Source of the DNA: CAWACP01 sp963832965
Lineage (GTDB): Bacteria > Acidobacteriota > Terriglobia > Bryobacterales > Bryobacteraceae
Direction: 5' to 3'
Assembly: GCA_963832965.1 (NCBI GenBank)
Contig: CAWHVW010000003.1
Location: 1,798,001-1,862,000, forward strand
Length of the DNA: 64,000 bases
The position numbers and the translations under genes were made by a program. Each line of letters starts with the position of its first letter. Positions within the stretch are counted from its first letter, which is position 1. The notes beneath the pieces were generated by a model. It was not told the origin of the DNA. It made no database searches and saw nothing but the letters and a program-made list of their open reading frames with translations. Shown here in pieces: positions 50,915 to 59,201 of the stretch.

Positions 50915-51591
50915 TGCGAACCCCGCAGTGGGGCAGGGCCATGCCCTGCCTGAACCGGCCCCTATTCTTCCTCGCAATCCTCCTCATCTCCGCCGCCCCA
51001 GCGGAGATCATCGATCGCATCGCCGTCACCATTGGCGATCGCGTCATCACCGAACAGCAGCTCATCCACGAGATCCGCATAGCCGCGTTCCTCAATCGCA
51101 ACACCCCCGATCTTTCCGCCGCCGCCAAGCGAGCCGCGGCCGAGCGCCTCATCAAGCAGGAACTAATCCGCCGGGAAATGGAATCCACCCACTACCCCAT
51201 GCCCGAGAAGGGCGAAGCGGACCCGCTGGAGCAGCAGATCGTCGGCCAGTATGGCGGCGAAGCGAAATACGTCGCCGGATTGCAAGAGTACGAACTCACC
51301 CGCGATGACGTTCACGAAGAGTTGTGGTGGCAACTCACCACGCTGCGCTTCATCGACTATCGCTTCAAGCCGGCCGTCAACGTGCCGCGGGCAGCCATCG
51401 AATCCTATTACAACCAGCAGGTCGGGAAATGGAAAGCTCAGGGCCAGAGAGAAATTCCATCTCTCGCGGACAGCCACGATTCCATTGAGCGGATCCTGAC
51501 CGCCGAACAGGTCGATCACGCCCTCGATGCCTGGCTCGGCGAAGCGCGGAAGCAGCTCAACGTCAGCTATCGGAAGGACGCTTTCGAATGA
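50914..51591 (+). CDS. SurA N-domain-like periplasmic chaperone
   Basis: A 225-aa exported protein with the SurA N-terminal chaperone fold (EIIDRIAVTIGDRVITEQQL) but no PPIase/parvulin domain; it is much shorter than SurA (about 430). The ATG at 50914 shares a base with the upstream stop codon. Codons 6-13 are a hairpin repeat copy, and a second possible ATG (50941) lies inside that hairpin and would start the signal peptide MPCLNRPLFFLAILLISAA directly. It lies between the BamA/TamA-like and TamB-like genes, so it probably helps deliver outer-membrane substrates. Confidence 0.8.
   Translation: MRTPQWGRAMPCLNRPLFFLAILLISAAPAEIIDRIAVTIGDRVITEQQLIHEIRIAAFLNRNTPDLSAAAKRAAAERLIKQELIRREMESTHYPMPEKGEADPLEQQIVGQYGGEAKYVAGLQEYELTRDDVHEELWWQLTTLRFIDYRFKPAVNVPRAAIESYYNQQVGKWKAQGQREIPSLADSHDSIERILTAEQVDHALDAWLGEARKQLNVSYRKDAFE
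50928..50950 (+). repeat. Hairpin repeat A inside the SurA-like coding region
   Basis: A canonical copy within the first 13 codons of the SurA-N-like gene. The palindrome's central CATG supplies an in-frame ATG at 50941. Confidence 0.9.
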
Positions 51592-54500
51592 GCCGGCGCG
51601 CAAAATTGCTGTTGCGCTGCGTTGGCGCAGCCGTGGCGCTGTGCCTGATCGCCGTGCTTTCGGGCATCGCCGTGCTCCGGTCCGCCTGGTTTCAGGACCG
51701 GGTTCGCGAGCGCATCGTCAGCGAAGTGGAGCGCGGCACCGGCGGACGCGCCGAGATCGGATCGTTCCGTTTCGACTGGCATACCATGACCGCCGAGGTC
51801 GCGCCCTTCGTTCTGCATGGCCTCGAGCCGTCCGATGCGCGGCCGCTCTTCCGCGCCGATTCCATTCGGGTCGGGCTGAAGATCGTCTCCATGATCGAGC
51901 GCAGCATCGATATCCAGTCCCTCGCCGTGGAGAAGCCGGAACTCACCATCGTCGTTCGCCCGGACGGTTCCACGAATTTGCCCCAGCCGAGAATCCCGCG
52001 GACGCCGGGATCGCTTGCCGAACAGGTGCTGAAGCTGGCCATTCGGCGGGTGGCGCTGAACAACGGCTTCATTGAGTACAACCAGCAGCGATTTCCCTTG
52101 CAGGTTCATGGCGAGCATCTCACGGCCAGCCTGGTCTACGATTTCCAGGGACCCCGGTACCATGGCGACATCTCCTTCTCGCCCCTGCACGTCACCGCCG
52201 GCCTCGCCAATGACCTCAGTTTCGATCTGTCGGCATCCGTCGCCATCGACAAGGAAGGTGTGCGCATCCTGCAAAGCCAGTTGCGCATGCCGCACAGCAA
52301 CGTCGACCTGAGCGGTACGATGCTCAACTGGGCTTCTCCGGTCGCTGACCTCGCCGTTCGCGCCAACATCGCGGTGGCCGACGTGCAACGCCCCCTGGCG
52401 CTCGAGTTTTCCGATCGCGGCGACGTCGCGTTCAATGGCCGTCTGTCGTTCTCTGCGTCCGGCCTTCGCCTCGCCGGGCGGACCGCCGGCCGGGGCATCG
52501 ATCTTCGCACCTCCTCCTTCAATCTGGACGGCGCTTCATTTTCCGCGAACACTGTGCTTACGCAATCCGGGGTCGACCTGACTGGTGCGGTATTCTCCGC
52601 GCTCGGCGGAAGCTTTCAGGGCCGCGTCGCCATCGACCATTGGAAGAATTTCCTCGTGGATGGGCAGGCCCGCGACATTTCCATCCGGCAACTGGTGCAG
52701 GCCCAGACAGCGCGCGTGCCACCCTGGGAGGGGACGCTCGGCGGGCCGCTGAGCGCATCCGGCGCGCTAACGGCGCAAGGGGTGCGCGACGTGGTGGCCG
52801 AAGCGGTTGTGGATATCGCGCCCGTGGCATCCGGCGCCGGTGTATCCGGCCGTCTCGATGTGAATTACGACCAGGCCGCCGGTGTCCTGCGTCTCGGCCA
52901 ATCGCAGATTACTCTGGGACAAAGCCGCGTGACCGTGGAAGGGACCCTCGGCCAGGTGTTGAGCGTGAACGTGGACTCTCCCGACCTCGATGAGTTGATG
53001 CCCTTGCTCGCGCTCGCCCGCGTGGAGCCGCCGGACCGCATCCCCGTCACCTTGGCCGGTGGATCTTCCGCCCGCGTCACCGCCACCGTGCAAGGTCCGC
53101 TCGATGACCCCGCCATCCGCGGCCACGCGGAGCTGGGCGCGTTCGTGTACGCCAAACAGAACTTCAACCACCTTGCCGCTAACTTCCAGCTCACCCGCCG
53201 CAGCCTCGACGTTCACGATCTGGATGTGACCCACGATCAAATGCAACTGAACGGACACGGGCAACTGGGACTGCGGGACTGGCGCGTTGCCAGCGCAAGC
53301 GAAGTGGCCGGCGCTTTCTCCGTGCGCGATGGTGATCTCGCCCGGCTTATCGCCGAAGCCCGAAAGACCTGGCCCGCCAGCGGGTCTTTTTCCGGGTCGT
53401 TCACGCTCGCGGGCACTTACGGCAGGCCTGTCGTACAGGGCCGCGCGAACGCCACCAACGTGACTGCCTGGCGCGAGCACTTCACCAGCGCTCAGGTGGA
53501 CTTCCGCTATACGCCGGACTCCATCGAAGTGACCAGTGGCGCCGCCGACGCCGCCAGAGGGCACGTGCAGTTCTCCGGAGAGTGGCAGACTGACGGCGCG
53601 CTCGCGTTTCAGGTCTCCGGCGCGGGCGTCAGTCTGGAGGACATTGCCCACGTCCGCGATCTGGGCGGCGCTCTGGGCGGAAAAGCCGAGCTCACCGCTT
53701 CCGGCACGGCGCGCGTGGCGAAGCAGCACGTCGATCTGCAATCCCTCAAAGGCTCCCTGGCCGTGCGTGACGCCACCGTGAACGGCAAGCCGCTGGGGAC
53801 TTTTTCGATCGCCGCCGGCACCACCGGCGATACCCTCAAAGTGACCGCCGAAGGCAATCTTCGCGAATCGCAGGTGCGCGCCAGCGGCGAGTGGAAGCTG
53901 GAAAGCAATTACCCAGGCAATGCAAAGCTCGATTTCGCGCCAGTCAGTTTTGCCACCATTGACGGCATTGTCTCGGCCGCCCGCAACGAGCCGCCCCATG
54001 ACCTTCCGTTCTGCGGCACGGTGACGGGTTCGGCATCGCTGAGCGGCCCCCTGGCCGACACCGCCCAGTTGCACGGTGAGGTGCGCCTGGAGCGGGTCCA
54101 AATGACCCCCAATCCCGACGTGCAGGGGCGCGCCGCGGCGCCTGACGTCACGCTGCAGAATGCCAGCCCGGTGGTGCTGGCCGTAACCCAAACGGGAGCC
54201 GATATCCGCGACGCGCGCTTCTCCGCCACCGACACGGAGCTGGAAGTTCGTGGACGCATCGGCCTGGGCGCGCAGAATCCCTGGAACGCCGTCGTCAATG
54301 GTTCCATCAATCTGCGCATTCTCCAGTTGTTCAACTCCGATCTGCTGGCGTCCGGGCGCTCCACCGTCCGCGCCACCATTCGCGGCTCGCTGGACAATCC
54401 GCAATTGAACGGCAGCCTCGAATTGCAGAACGCATCGCTCTACCTGGCTGACCTGCCCAACGGCGTCGACAAGGCGAACGGCGTCATCGTTTTCGATCGC

Positions 54501-55571
54501 ACTCGCGCCACCATCCAGACGTTGAGCGCGGAGACCGGCGGTGGGCGCATCTCCTTCACCGGGTTCGTTGGCTTTGCCGCGCCTTTGCTCACCTACCACG
54601 TGGGCGCTCGCGCCGACGATGTTCGCTACCGTTCCCAGGGCGCCAGCGTCACCGTGGACGCCGCCCTGGATCTCACCGGTACCTCGAAGAGCAGCCTGGT
54701 CTCGGGGAACATGACGGTGAGCAAGGCCAGCTTCAATCCAAGCACCGACATCGGCTCAATCCTGGCGCAAGCGGGCAAGCCCGTATCCACGCCGGCCGAG
54801 TCCAATCCGTACTTCCAGGGTCTGCAGTTCGACCTTCGCGTGGAGAGCGCGGCGAACCTGGAACTGCAAACCTCGCTGGCGCGGGGCGTCCAGGCGGAGG
54901 CCAATCTTCACATCACTGGGACGCCGCAACGGCCCGTGGTCATCGGTAACCTCAGCGTGAGCCAGGGCCGCGTCGAGTTCTTCGGCAATCACTACACCAT
55001 CAATCGCGGCGAGGTGCACTTCTACAATCAGCTGAAAATCGATCCGGTGGTGGATCTCGATCTGGAGACGCGCGAACGCGGCGTCACCGTCGACATCATT
55101 CTGAACGGTCCGCTCAACCGGCTCAATCTTTCCTATCGCTCCGATCCGCCGCTCAAGAGCGAGCAGATTGTGGCGCTCCTCACCGTCGGGCGCACGCCCA
55201 ACGCGCCCGGAGAGCTGTCCAGCACGCAAGCCAGCGGGCAAACAGGGTTCCTGTCGAGCGGTTCGAACGCGCTGCTCCAGCAAGCCATCACCGCGCCCTC
55301 CAATGGCCGCCTGGAGCAATTCTTCGGCGTTAGTCACATCAAGATCGACCCGCAGGATTCCGACATCACCTCGGTTCCACAGGCGCACCTCTCTCTCGAG
55401 CAACAGATCTCCAAGGATGTTACGCTCACCTACACCACCAACCTCGCCCGTACCCAGGAGCAGTTCATCCAGTTCGAGTGGGACCTGAGTTCAAACTGGT
55501 CCGTGGTGGCGGTGCGCGACGAGAATGGATTCTTCGGCGTCGATTTTCAATACAGAAAGCGGTTCAAGTGA
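51588..55571 (+). CDS. TamB-like translocation/assembly module protein
   Basis: A 1327-aa AsmA/TamB (DUF490) family protein. An N-terminal anchor TM lies at about residues 8-28, followed by a long repetitive beta-rich body with AsmA-like repeats, and the C-terminal TamB domain (YRSDPPLKSEQIVALLTVGR, then TTNLARTQEQFIQFEWDL and the ending FGVDFQYRKRFK). TamB bridges the two membranes and works with TamA; the family is also implicated in lipid transport. The ATG overlaps the SurA-like stop by 4 nt (ATGA), and the GTG of the next gene overlaps its stop. Confidence 0.9.
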   Translation: MSRRAKLLLRCVGAAVALCLIAVLSGIAVLRSAWFQDRVRERIVSEVERGTGGRAEIGSFRFDWHTMTAEVAPFVLHGLEPSDARPLFRADSIRVGLKIVSMIERSIDIQSLAVEKPELTIVVRPDGSTNLPQPRIPRTPGSLAEQVLKLAIRRVALNNGFIEYNQQRFPLQVHGEHLTASLVYDFQGPRYHGDISFSPLHVTAGLANDLSFDLSASVAIDKEGVRILQSQLRMPHSNVDLSGTMLNWASPVADLAVRANIAVADVQRPLALEFSDRGDVAFNGRLSFSASGLRLAGRTAGRGIDLRTSSFNLDGASFSANTVLTQSGVDLTGAVFSALGGSFQGRVAIDHWKNFLVDGQARDISIRQLVQAQTARVPPWEGTLGGPLSASGALTAQGVRDVVAEAVVDIAPVASGAGVSGRLDVNYDQAAGVLRLGQSQITLGQSRVTVEGTLGQVLSVNVDSPDLDELMPLLALARVEPPDRIPVTLAGGSSARVTATVQGPLDDPAIRGHAELGAFVYAKQNFNHLAANFQLTRRSLDVHDLDVTHDQMQLNGHGQLGLRDWRVASASEVAGAFSVRDGDLARLIAEARKTWPASGSFSGSFTLAGTYGRPVVQGRANATNVTAWREHFTSAQVDFRYTPDSIEVTSGAADAARGHVQFSGEWQTDGALAFQVSGAGVSLEDIAHVRDLGGALGGKAELTASGTARVAKQHVDLQSLKGSLAVRDATVNGKPLGTFSIAAGTTGDTLKVTAEGNLRESQVRASGEWKLESNYPGNAKLDFAPVSFATIDGIVSAARNEPPHDLPFCGTVTGSASLSGPLADTAQLHGEVRLERVQMTPNPDVQGRAAAPDVTLQNASPVVLAVTQTGADIRDARFSATDTELEVRGRIGLGAQNPWNAVVNGSINLRILQLFNSDLLASGRSTVRATIRGSLDNPQLNGSLELQNASLYLADLPNGVDKANGVIVFDRTRATIQTLSAETGGGRISFTGFVGFAAPLLTYHVGARADDVRYRSQGASVTVDAALDLTGTSKSSLVSGNMTVSKASFNPSTDIGSILAQAGKPVSTPAESNPYFQGLQFDLRVESAANLELQTSLARGVQAEANLHITGTPQRPVVIGNLSVSQGRVEFFGNHYTINRGEVHFYNQLKIDPVVDLDLETRERGVTVDIILNGPLNRLNLSYRSDPPLKSEQIVALLTVGRTPNAPGELSSTQASGQTGFLSSGSNALLQQAITAPSNGRLEQFFGVSHIKIDPQDSDITSVPQAHLSLEQQISKDVTLTYTTNLARTQEQFIQFEWDLSSNWSVVAVRDENGFFGVDFQYRKRFK

Positions 55572-55864
55572 GACTCCGCGCGGCCAAGGGCAAGCTCAAG
55601 GTGGAGCACAGCATCATCGATGGCGTGCGCGATATGCTGGAGCGTCTGCTGGCCCGGCATTCCGAAGTGCGGTCGGTGATTCCGGGTGTCATCCGGCCGG
55701 TCCGGAACGCCAGGGGCGAAGTGAAGGTGCACGTGACGGTGCCCACCACCAATGGCTGGAAAGCCATCGCGCTGAGCGCGGGCGCCAGGCAGGAGCTGTT
55801 CATCAGTACCACGTACACGCGCGAACAACTCGAGGCCGCGCTGCAAGAGTGCGCCGCCCGCTGA
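55568..55864 (+). CDS. DUF2103-like small protein
   Basis: A 98-aa protein. The pattern GKLKVEHSIIDGVRDMLERL, VRSVIPGVIRPVRN and VKVHVTVPTTNGWKAIAL resembles DUF2103, a predicted metal-binding family with the same H-S and G-x-K-A motifs. The GTG at 55568 overlaps the TamB stop (GTGA), so it belongs to the same transcript. The role is unknown. Its stop abuts the ubiE stop without a gap. Confidence 0.6.
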   Translation: MRLRAAKGKLKVEHSIIDGVRDMLERLLARHSEVRSVIPGVIRPVRNARGEVKVHVTVPTTNGWKAIALSAGARQELFISTTYTREQLEAALQECAAR

Positions 55865-56623
55865 TCACCGGGGACACGCGGCGGCAGTCGCGTTATTCGT
55901 GCCTTGCGCCCTCGCCACGTGCAGCGCCACGATCCCGCCCGTCATCCGCTCGTACTCCACCTCATGAAACCCCGCCGCGCGCATTTCCTCGGCCAATTCG
56001 CGCGCGCCGGGGAATTTTCGCACCGATTCCGGCAGATACGTGTACGCTTCGCGCGAGCCGGACAGCAAGCCCCCGACAGCCGGCAGCACGTGCCGCGAAT
56101 AGAAGTTGTACAGCGCAGCGAACGCGCGATTGGGCGGTTGCGAAAACTCCAGGATCGCGGCCGTGCCGCCCGGCTTCAACGCGCGCGACATCTCCTCCAT
56201 GCCACGCCGGTAGTTGGCCAGATTGCGAAACCCAAAGGCCACCGTGATCAGATCCAGCGAATGGTCGCGCACGGGCAGATGCAGCGCATCCGATTCAAAC
56301 ACGGCGCAAGGGCGTTTCGCGCGCGCGGCCGTCAGCATGGGATGGCAGAAGTCGCTGCCCAGAACCCGGCACGTGGCCCGCTTCTGCAGCGCGAACATCA
56401 AATCACCCGTGCCGCAACACAGATCCACGCACACCGCCTCGGGGCGAGTCAGAATGTCGCGAACGCGCCGCACCGTGCGAGCGCGCCAGTAGCGGTCGAT
56501 ATTAGCCGAAAGAAGATGATTCAGCAGATCGTAGCGCGGCGCCACGCGGCCGAACATCTCGCGAACCCATGCCGCGGCCTGTTCCTCGCTCCGCGCTCCT
56601 GCGGGAGTGGTTCCGGTCCTCAC
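55865..56623 (-). CDS. ubiE: Demethylmenaquinone/ubiquinone methyltransferase UbiE/MenG
   Basis: A 252-aa class I SAM-dependent C-methyltransferase. APRYDLLNHLLSANIDRYWR, CVDLCCGTGDLMFAL (SAM loop), LGSDFCHPMLTAARAK, ITVAFGFRNLANYRRGMEEM and TAAILEFSQP are the UbiE/MenG signature. It methylates the quinone ring in the last steps of quinone synthesis, consistent with a polyprenyl synthase elsewhere in the window. It is 42 nt downstream of aroB on the same strand. Confidence 0.93.
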   Translation of the reverse strand: MRTGTTPAGARSEEQAAAWVREMFGRVAPRYDLLNHLLSANIDRYWRARTVRRVRDILTRPEAVCVDLCCGTGDLMFALQKRATCRVLGSDFCHPMLTAARAKRPCAVFESDALHLPVRDHSLDLITVAFGFRNLANYRRGMEEMSRALKPGGTAAILEFSQPPNRAFAALYNFYSRHVLPAVGGLLSGSREAYTYLPESVRKFPGARELAEEMRAAGFHEVEYERMTGGIVALHVARAQGTNNATAAACPR

Positions 56624-56665
56624 GCAATTTCCGTCATATCTGCGTTCATCTGTCTGAATCGGCGG

Positions 56666-57766
56666 CTAATTCCGGGCCAGAGCCGTCCGGATCGCCGCCA
56701 GCACATTCGCGTCGTCCACGTCCGCCGTAATGCGCGTCGCGCCAATGCGTTCCGCCAGCACGAAGTGAACGCGCCCGCGAACGGTCTTCTTGTCGCTGCG
56801 CAATCGCCCGAAGATCCGCGCCGGGTCAACGCCATCAAGCGCGCGAACACCGCCGTACGAATCAATGCAAGCGGCAATCACCTTGGCGTCGGCATCTCCA
56901 AGCACGCCCTCCAGACGGGAAAGCTCCGTGGCGGCTTGCATGCCCCAGCCCACCGCTTCGCCATGCAGCAGCCGCTGGTAGCCCGTCTCCGCCTCCAGCG
57001 CATGACCAAACGTATGGCCAAAATTCAGAATGCGCCGCAACCCGCCTTCCTTCTCATCCGCGGAAACCACCTCGGCCTTGATGCGCACCGAATCGGAGAT
57101 GATGTGTTCCAGCATCGCGCTGTCGCGTGCCAGCACTCCATCCCTTTCCGTTCGCAGCACGTCGAACAGGGCCGCGTCCGCAATGATGCCGCACTTGATA
57201 ATTTCGAAAAGTCCCGCGTTATATTCGCGATCGGAAAGGCTGGCCAGAACCAACGGGTCAATCAGCACCACCAGGGGCTGATGGAAACTGCCCATCAGGT
57301 TCTTGCCGCTGCACAAGTTGACGCCCGTTTTTCCGCCTACCGACGCGTCCACCTGCGCCAGCAGCGTGGTGGGAACCTGAATCACCGGAATGCCGCGCAT
57401 GAACGCCGCCGCCAGGAATCCGGAGACATCGTTCACAATGCCGCCGCCCACTGCGATCACCACGCTGGAACGGTCCGCGCCGCGCGCCACCATCTGCTCG
57501 GCAAGTTCCTCCAGCGAGGCCAGGCGTTTGTTCACTTCGCCGCCCGGGAAAAACAGGACCTCATGCCCGGGCAGCGCGCTCGCCACCTGCGCGCCGTACA
57601 ATTCCCAAATTTGCTTCTCGCTCACCACGAAAATCGTGCTCGCGTTGGCAGGCAGGAATTCCGCTACACGTCCCAGGCAGCCGCGTTCGATAATGGCGTC
57701 GTATGTTCGCTGTGCGGTTCGAACTACGTGAATCAAACCTCTGTTGTACCATGTGGTGTGACGCAC
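56666..57766 (-). CDS. aroB: 3-dehydroquinate synthase
   Basis: A 366-aa NAD-dependent AroB, the second shikimate-pathway enzyme. EVNKRLASLEELAEQM, AVGGGIVNDVSGFLAAAFMR, QVPTTLLAQVDASVGGKTGVN, FEIIKCGIIAD and LNFGHTFGHALE carry the NAD and zinc ligands of the family. The ATG at 57766 gives a short extra leader; a TTG at 57736 (LIHVVRTAQRTYDAII) would give the usual N-terminus and may be the true start. Together with ubiE it forms a chorismate/quinone pair. Confidence 0.93.
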   Translation of the reverse strand: MRHTTWYNRGLIHVVRTAQRTYDAIIERGCLGRVAEFLPANASTIFVVSEKQIWELYGAQVASALPGHEVLFFPGGEVNKRLASLEELAEQMVARGADRSSVVIAVGGGIVNDVSGFLAAAFMRGIPVIQVPTTLLAQVDASVGGKTGVNLCSGKNLMGSFHQPLVVLIDPLVLASLSDREYNAGLFEIIKCGIIADAALFDVLRTERDGVLARDSAMLEHIISDSVRIKAEVVSADEKEGGLRRILNFGHTFGHALEAETGYQRLLHGEAVGWGMQAATELSRLEGVLGDADAKVIAACIDSYGGVRALDGVDPARIFGRLRSDKKTVRGRVHFVLAERIGATRITADVDDANVLAAIRTALARN

Positions 57767-57838
57767 TGCCCTCGCGTCATCGGAGCCGGCGTTATCGAAC
57801 TGGCCGAACGGAATCTTCGCTGCATCCGACGATTAGAA

Positions 57839-57861
57839 GTGGGGCAGGGCCATGCCCTGCC
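57839..57861 (+). repeat. Hairpin repeat A copy at the exchanger 5' end
   Basis: A canonical copy whose leading GTG (57839-57841) is the only good in-frame start for the downstream membrane protein; the codons of the hairpin read VGQGHALPA. Confidence 0.88.
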
Positions 57862-59062
57862 TGCCGGCCTCCGCGGCTCCTCAGCCTGTTTTCTGGCGTT
57901 GCTGGTAATCGGCGCGGAGCCCATTCGCGCGGTCGGCCCAGCCGCCATCCTGTGGACGGCACCGTGTCTTCTCTTCGCCTCCATGGCCATCGCGTGGGGC
58001 GCCGAGTCCGCGCAGTTCTTCATCGCCCAGGGCTTCGCGCTCGCCATTCTCGCGTGGATGCAGACGCTGCCCGAACTAGCGGTGGAAGGGTTGTTCGCCT
58101 GGAAGCAACAGACCGCTTTCCTGCTGGCCAACCTGACCGGGGCGTTGCGCATGTTGACCGGCCTGGGCTGGCCGATGATCTACTTCGTCGCGGCCATATC
58201 TCACCGCCGCAAAACCGGCCGCCACCTCGCCGGCATCCGTCTGGATCGCGAGCACAGCGTCAACATCGTCGGTCTTCTGGCCGCGCTTATCTACATGTCG
58301 TTCGTGCTGCTGAAAGGCCGGCTCACGCTTCTCGATTCGGTGGTTCTCATCGGCATCTACGCGGCGTACCTCGCCATCCTCCAGCGCATCCCGCCGGAAA
58401 GCGAAGAGGGAATCGATAATCTCCAAACCGTTCCGCGCCTCATCGTCCTGGCCCCGCGGTGGCGTCGCATCCTGCTGATCACGGCGTGCTTTGCCGCCGG
58501 TGGCGCTCTCATCTACTTCGTGGCCGAGCCCTTTCTCGGCAGCCTGCTGGCCCTTTCCGCGTTCCTCGCCATTCCGGGTTTCCTGTTCATCCAGTGGGTC
58601 GCGCCGTTCGCGTCGGAATTCCCGGAGATGCTGTCCACGTTCTATTTCGCCCGCACGGTGACGCGCGCGCCCATGGCCCTCATGAACATGGTGTCCAGCA
58701 ATATCAATCAATGGACGCTGCTCACCGCCATGCTGCCCGTGGTCTATTCGCTCAGCCGAGGTTCGCCGTCCGCGATTCCGTTCGACCATCAACAGAAGCT
58801 GGAGTTGCTGATGACCATCGCGCAGGCCCTGATGGGCATGATGTTTCTGGTGAACATGGATCTGCGCTGGTGGGAAGCGGCGGTATTGTTCGTGTTTTGG
58901 CTGGTGCAGTTCGCCTTCTCCGTCATGCACGTCTGGATCACCGCGGCCTGCTTCGCCTGGGCAGCCTGGGAGCTGGCGCGTCTGTTGACCGGCGCCCGGC
59001 ACGCGACCGCGTTATCGGAGTTCGCGCGCATATGGCGCGAGCACGTGATGCGGAGACGCTGA
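57839..59062 (+). CDS. CaCA-type (Na+/Ca2+ exchanger-like) membrane protein
   Basis: A roughly 407-aa integral membrane protein with about 10-11 TM helices. Two inverted alpha-repeat-like segments are visible: QTLPELAVEGLFAWKQQ..LANLTGALRMLTGLGWP and FASEFPEMLSTFYFARTVTR..MNMVSSNINQWTL. These carry the acidic residue and the Asn-rich turn of the cation exchanger family. Substrate ions are not determined. No upstream ATG fits; the GTG at 57839, inside a hairpin repeat, is the best start, with a TTG at about 57898 as alternative. The gene is isolated between aroB (divergent) and the IS630 element. Confidence 0.75.
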   Translation: MGQGHALPAGLRGSSACFLALLVIGAEPIRAVGPAAILWTAPCLLFASMAIAWGAESAQFFIAQGFALAILAWMQTLPELAVEGLFAWKQQTAFLLANLTGALRMLTGLGWPMIYFVAAISHRRKTGRHLAGIRLDREHSVNIVGLLAALIYMSFVLLKGRLTLLDSVVLIGIYAAYLAILQRIPPESEEGIDNLQTVPRLIVLAPRWRRILLITACFAAGGALIYFVAEPFLGSLLALSAFLAIPGFLFIQWVAPFASEFPEMLSTFYFARTVTRAPMALMNMVSSNINQWTLLTAMLPVVYSLSRGSPSAIPFDHQQKLELLMTIAQALMGMMFLVNMDLRWWEAAVLFVFWLVQFAFSVMHVWITAACFAWAAWELARLLTGARHATALSEFARIWREHVMRRR

Positions 59063-59071
59063 TGTACTGCT

Positions 59072-59160
59072 AGGATGCTGAAAAAGGCTATCTGGTCCCC
59101 GCTCCGTCACCGTCGCGGTTCCGTAACCACCTGCAAACACGTAGCTACGTTTCCGAGCCG
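59072..59160 (-). repeat. Long repeat B element (copy 2, inverted)
   Basis: The reverse complement of the 43737-43823 element, about 85% identical by eye over 87 bp, with the core (59099-59123) fully conserved. It begins 9 bp after the exchanger stop and lies 42 bp left of the IS630 element. A further short CTTTTTCAGCAGCCTGC segment follows at about 59186. Confidence 0.8.
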
Positions 59161-59201
59161 CGCGTGTAAACAAGCGGTTTTCGGGCTTTTTCAGCAGCCT
59201 G

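Noticed and set aside
55904..57838. The long + strand open frame that runs from here into the exchanger gene.
   Set aside because: Its first 1.9 kb is the antisense of ubiE and aroB, both with complete family signatures; only the part after 57839 encodes a credible protein.
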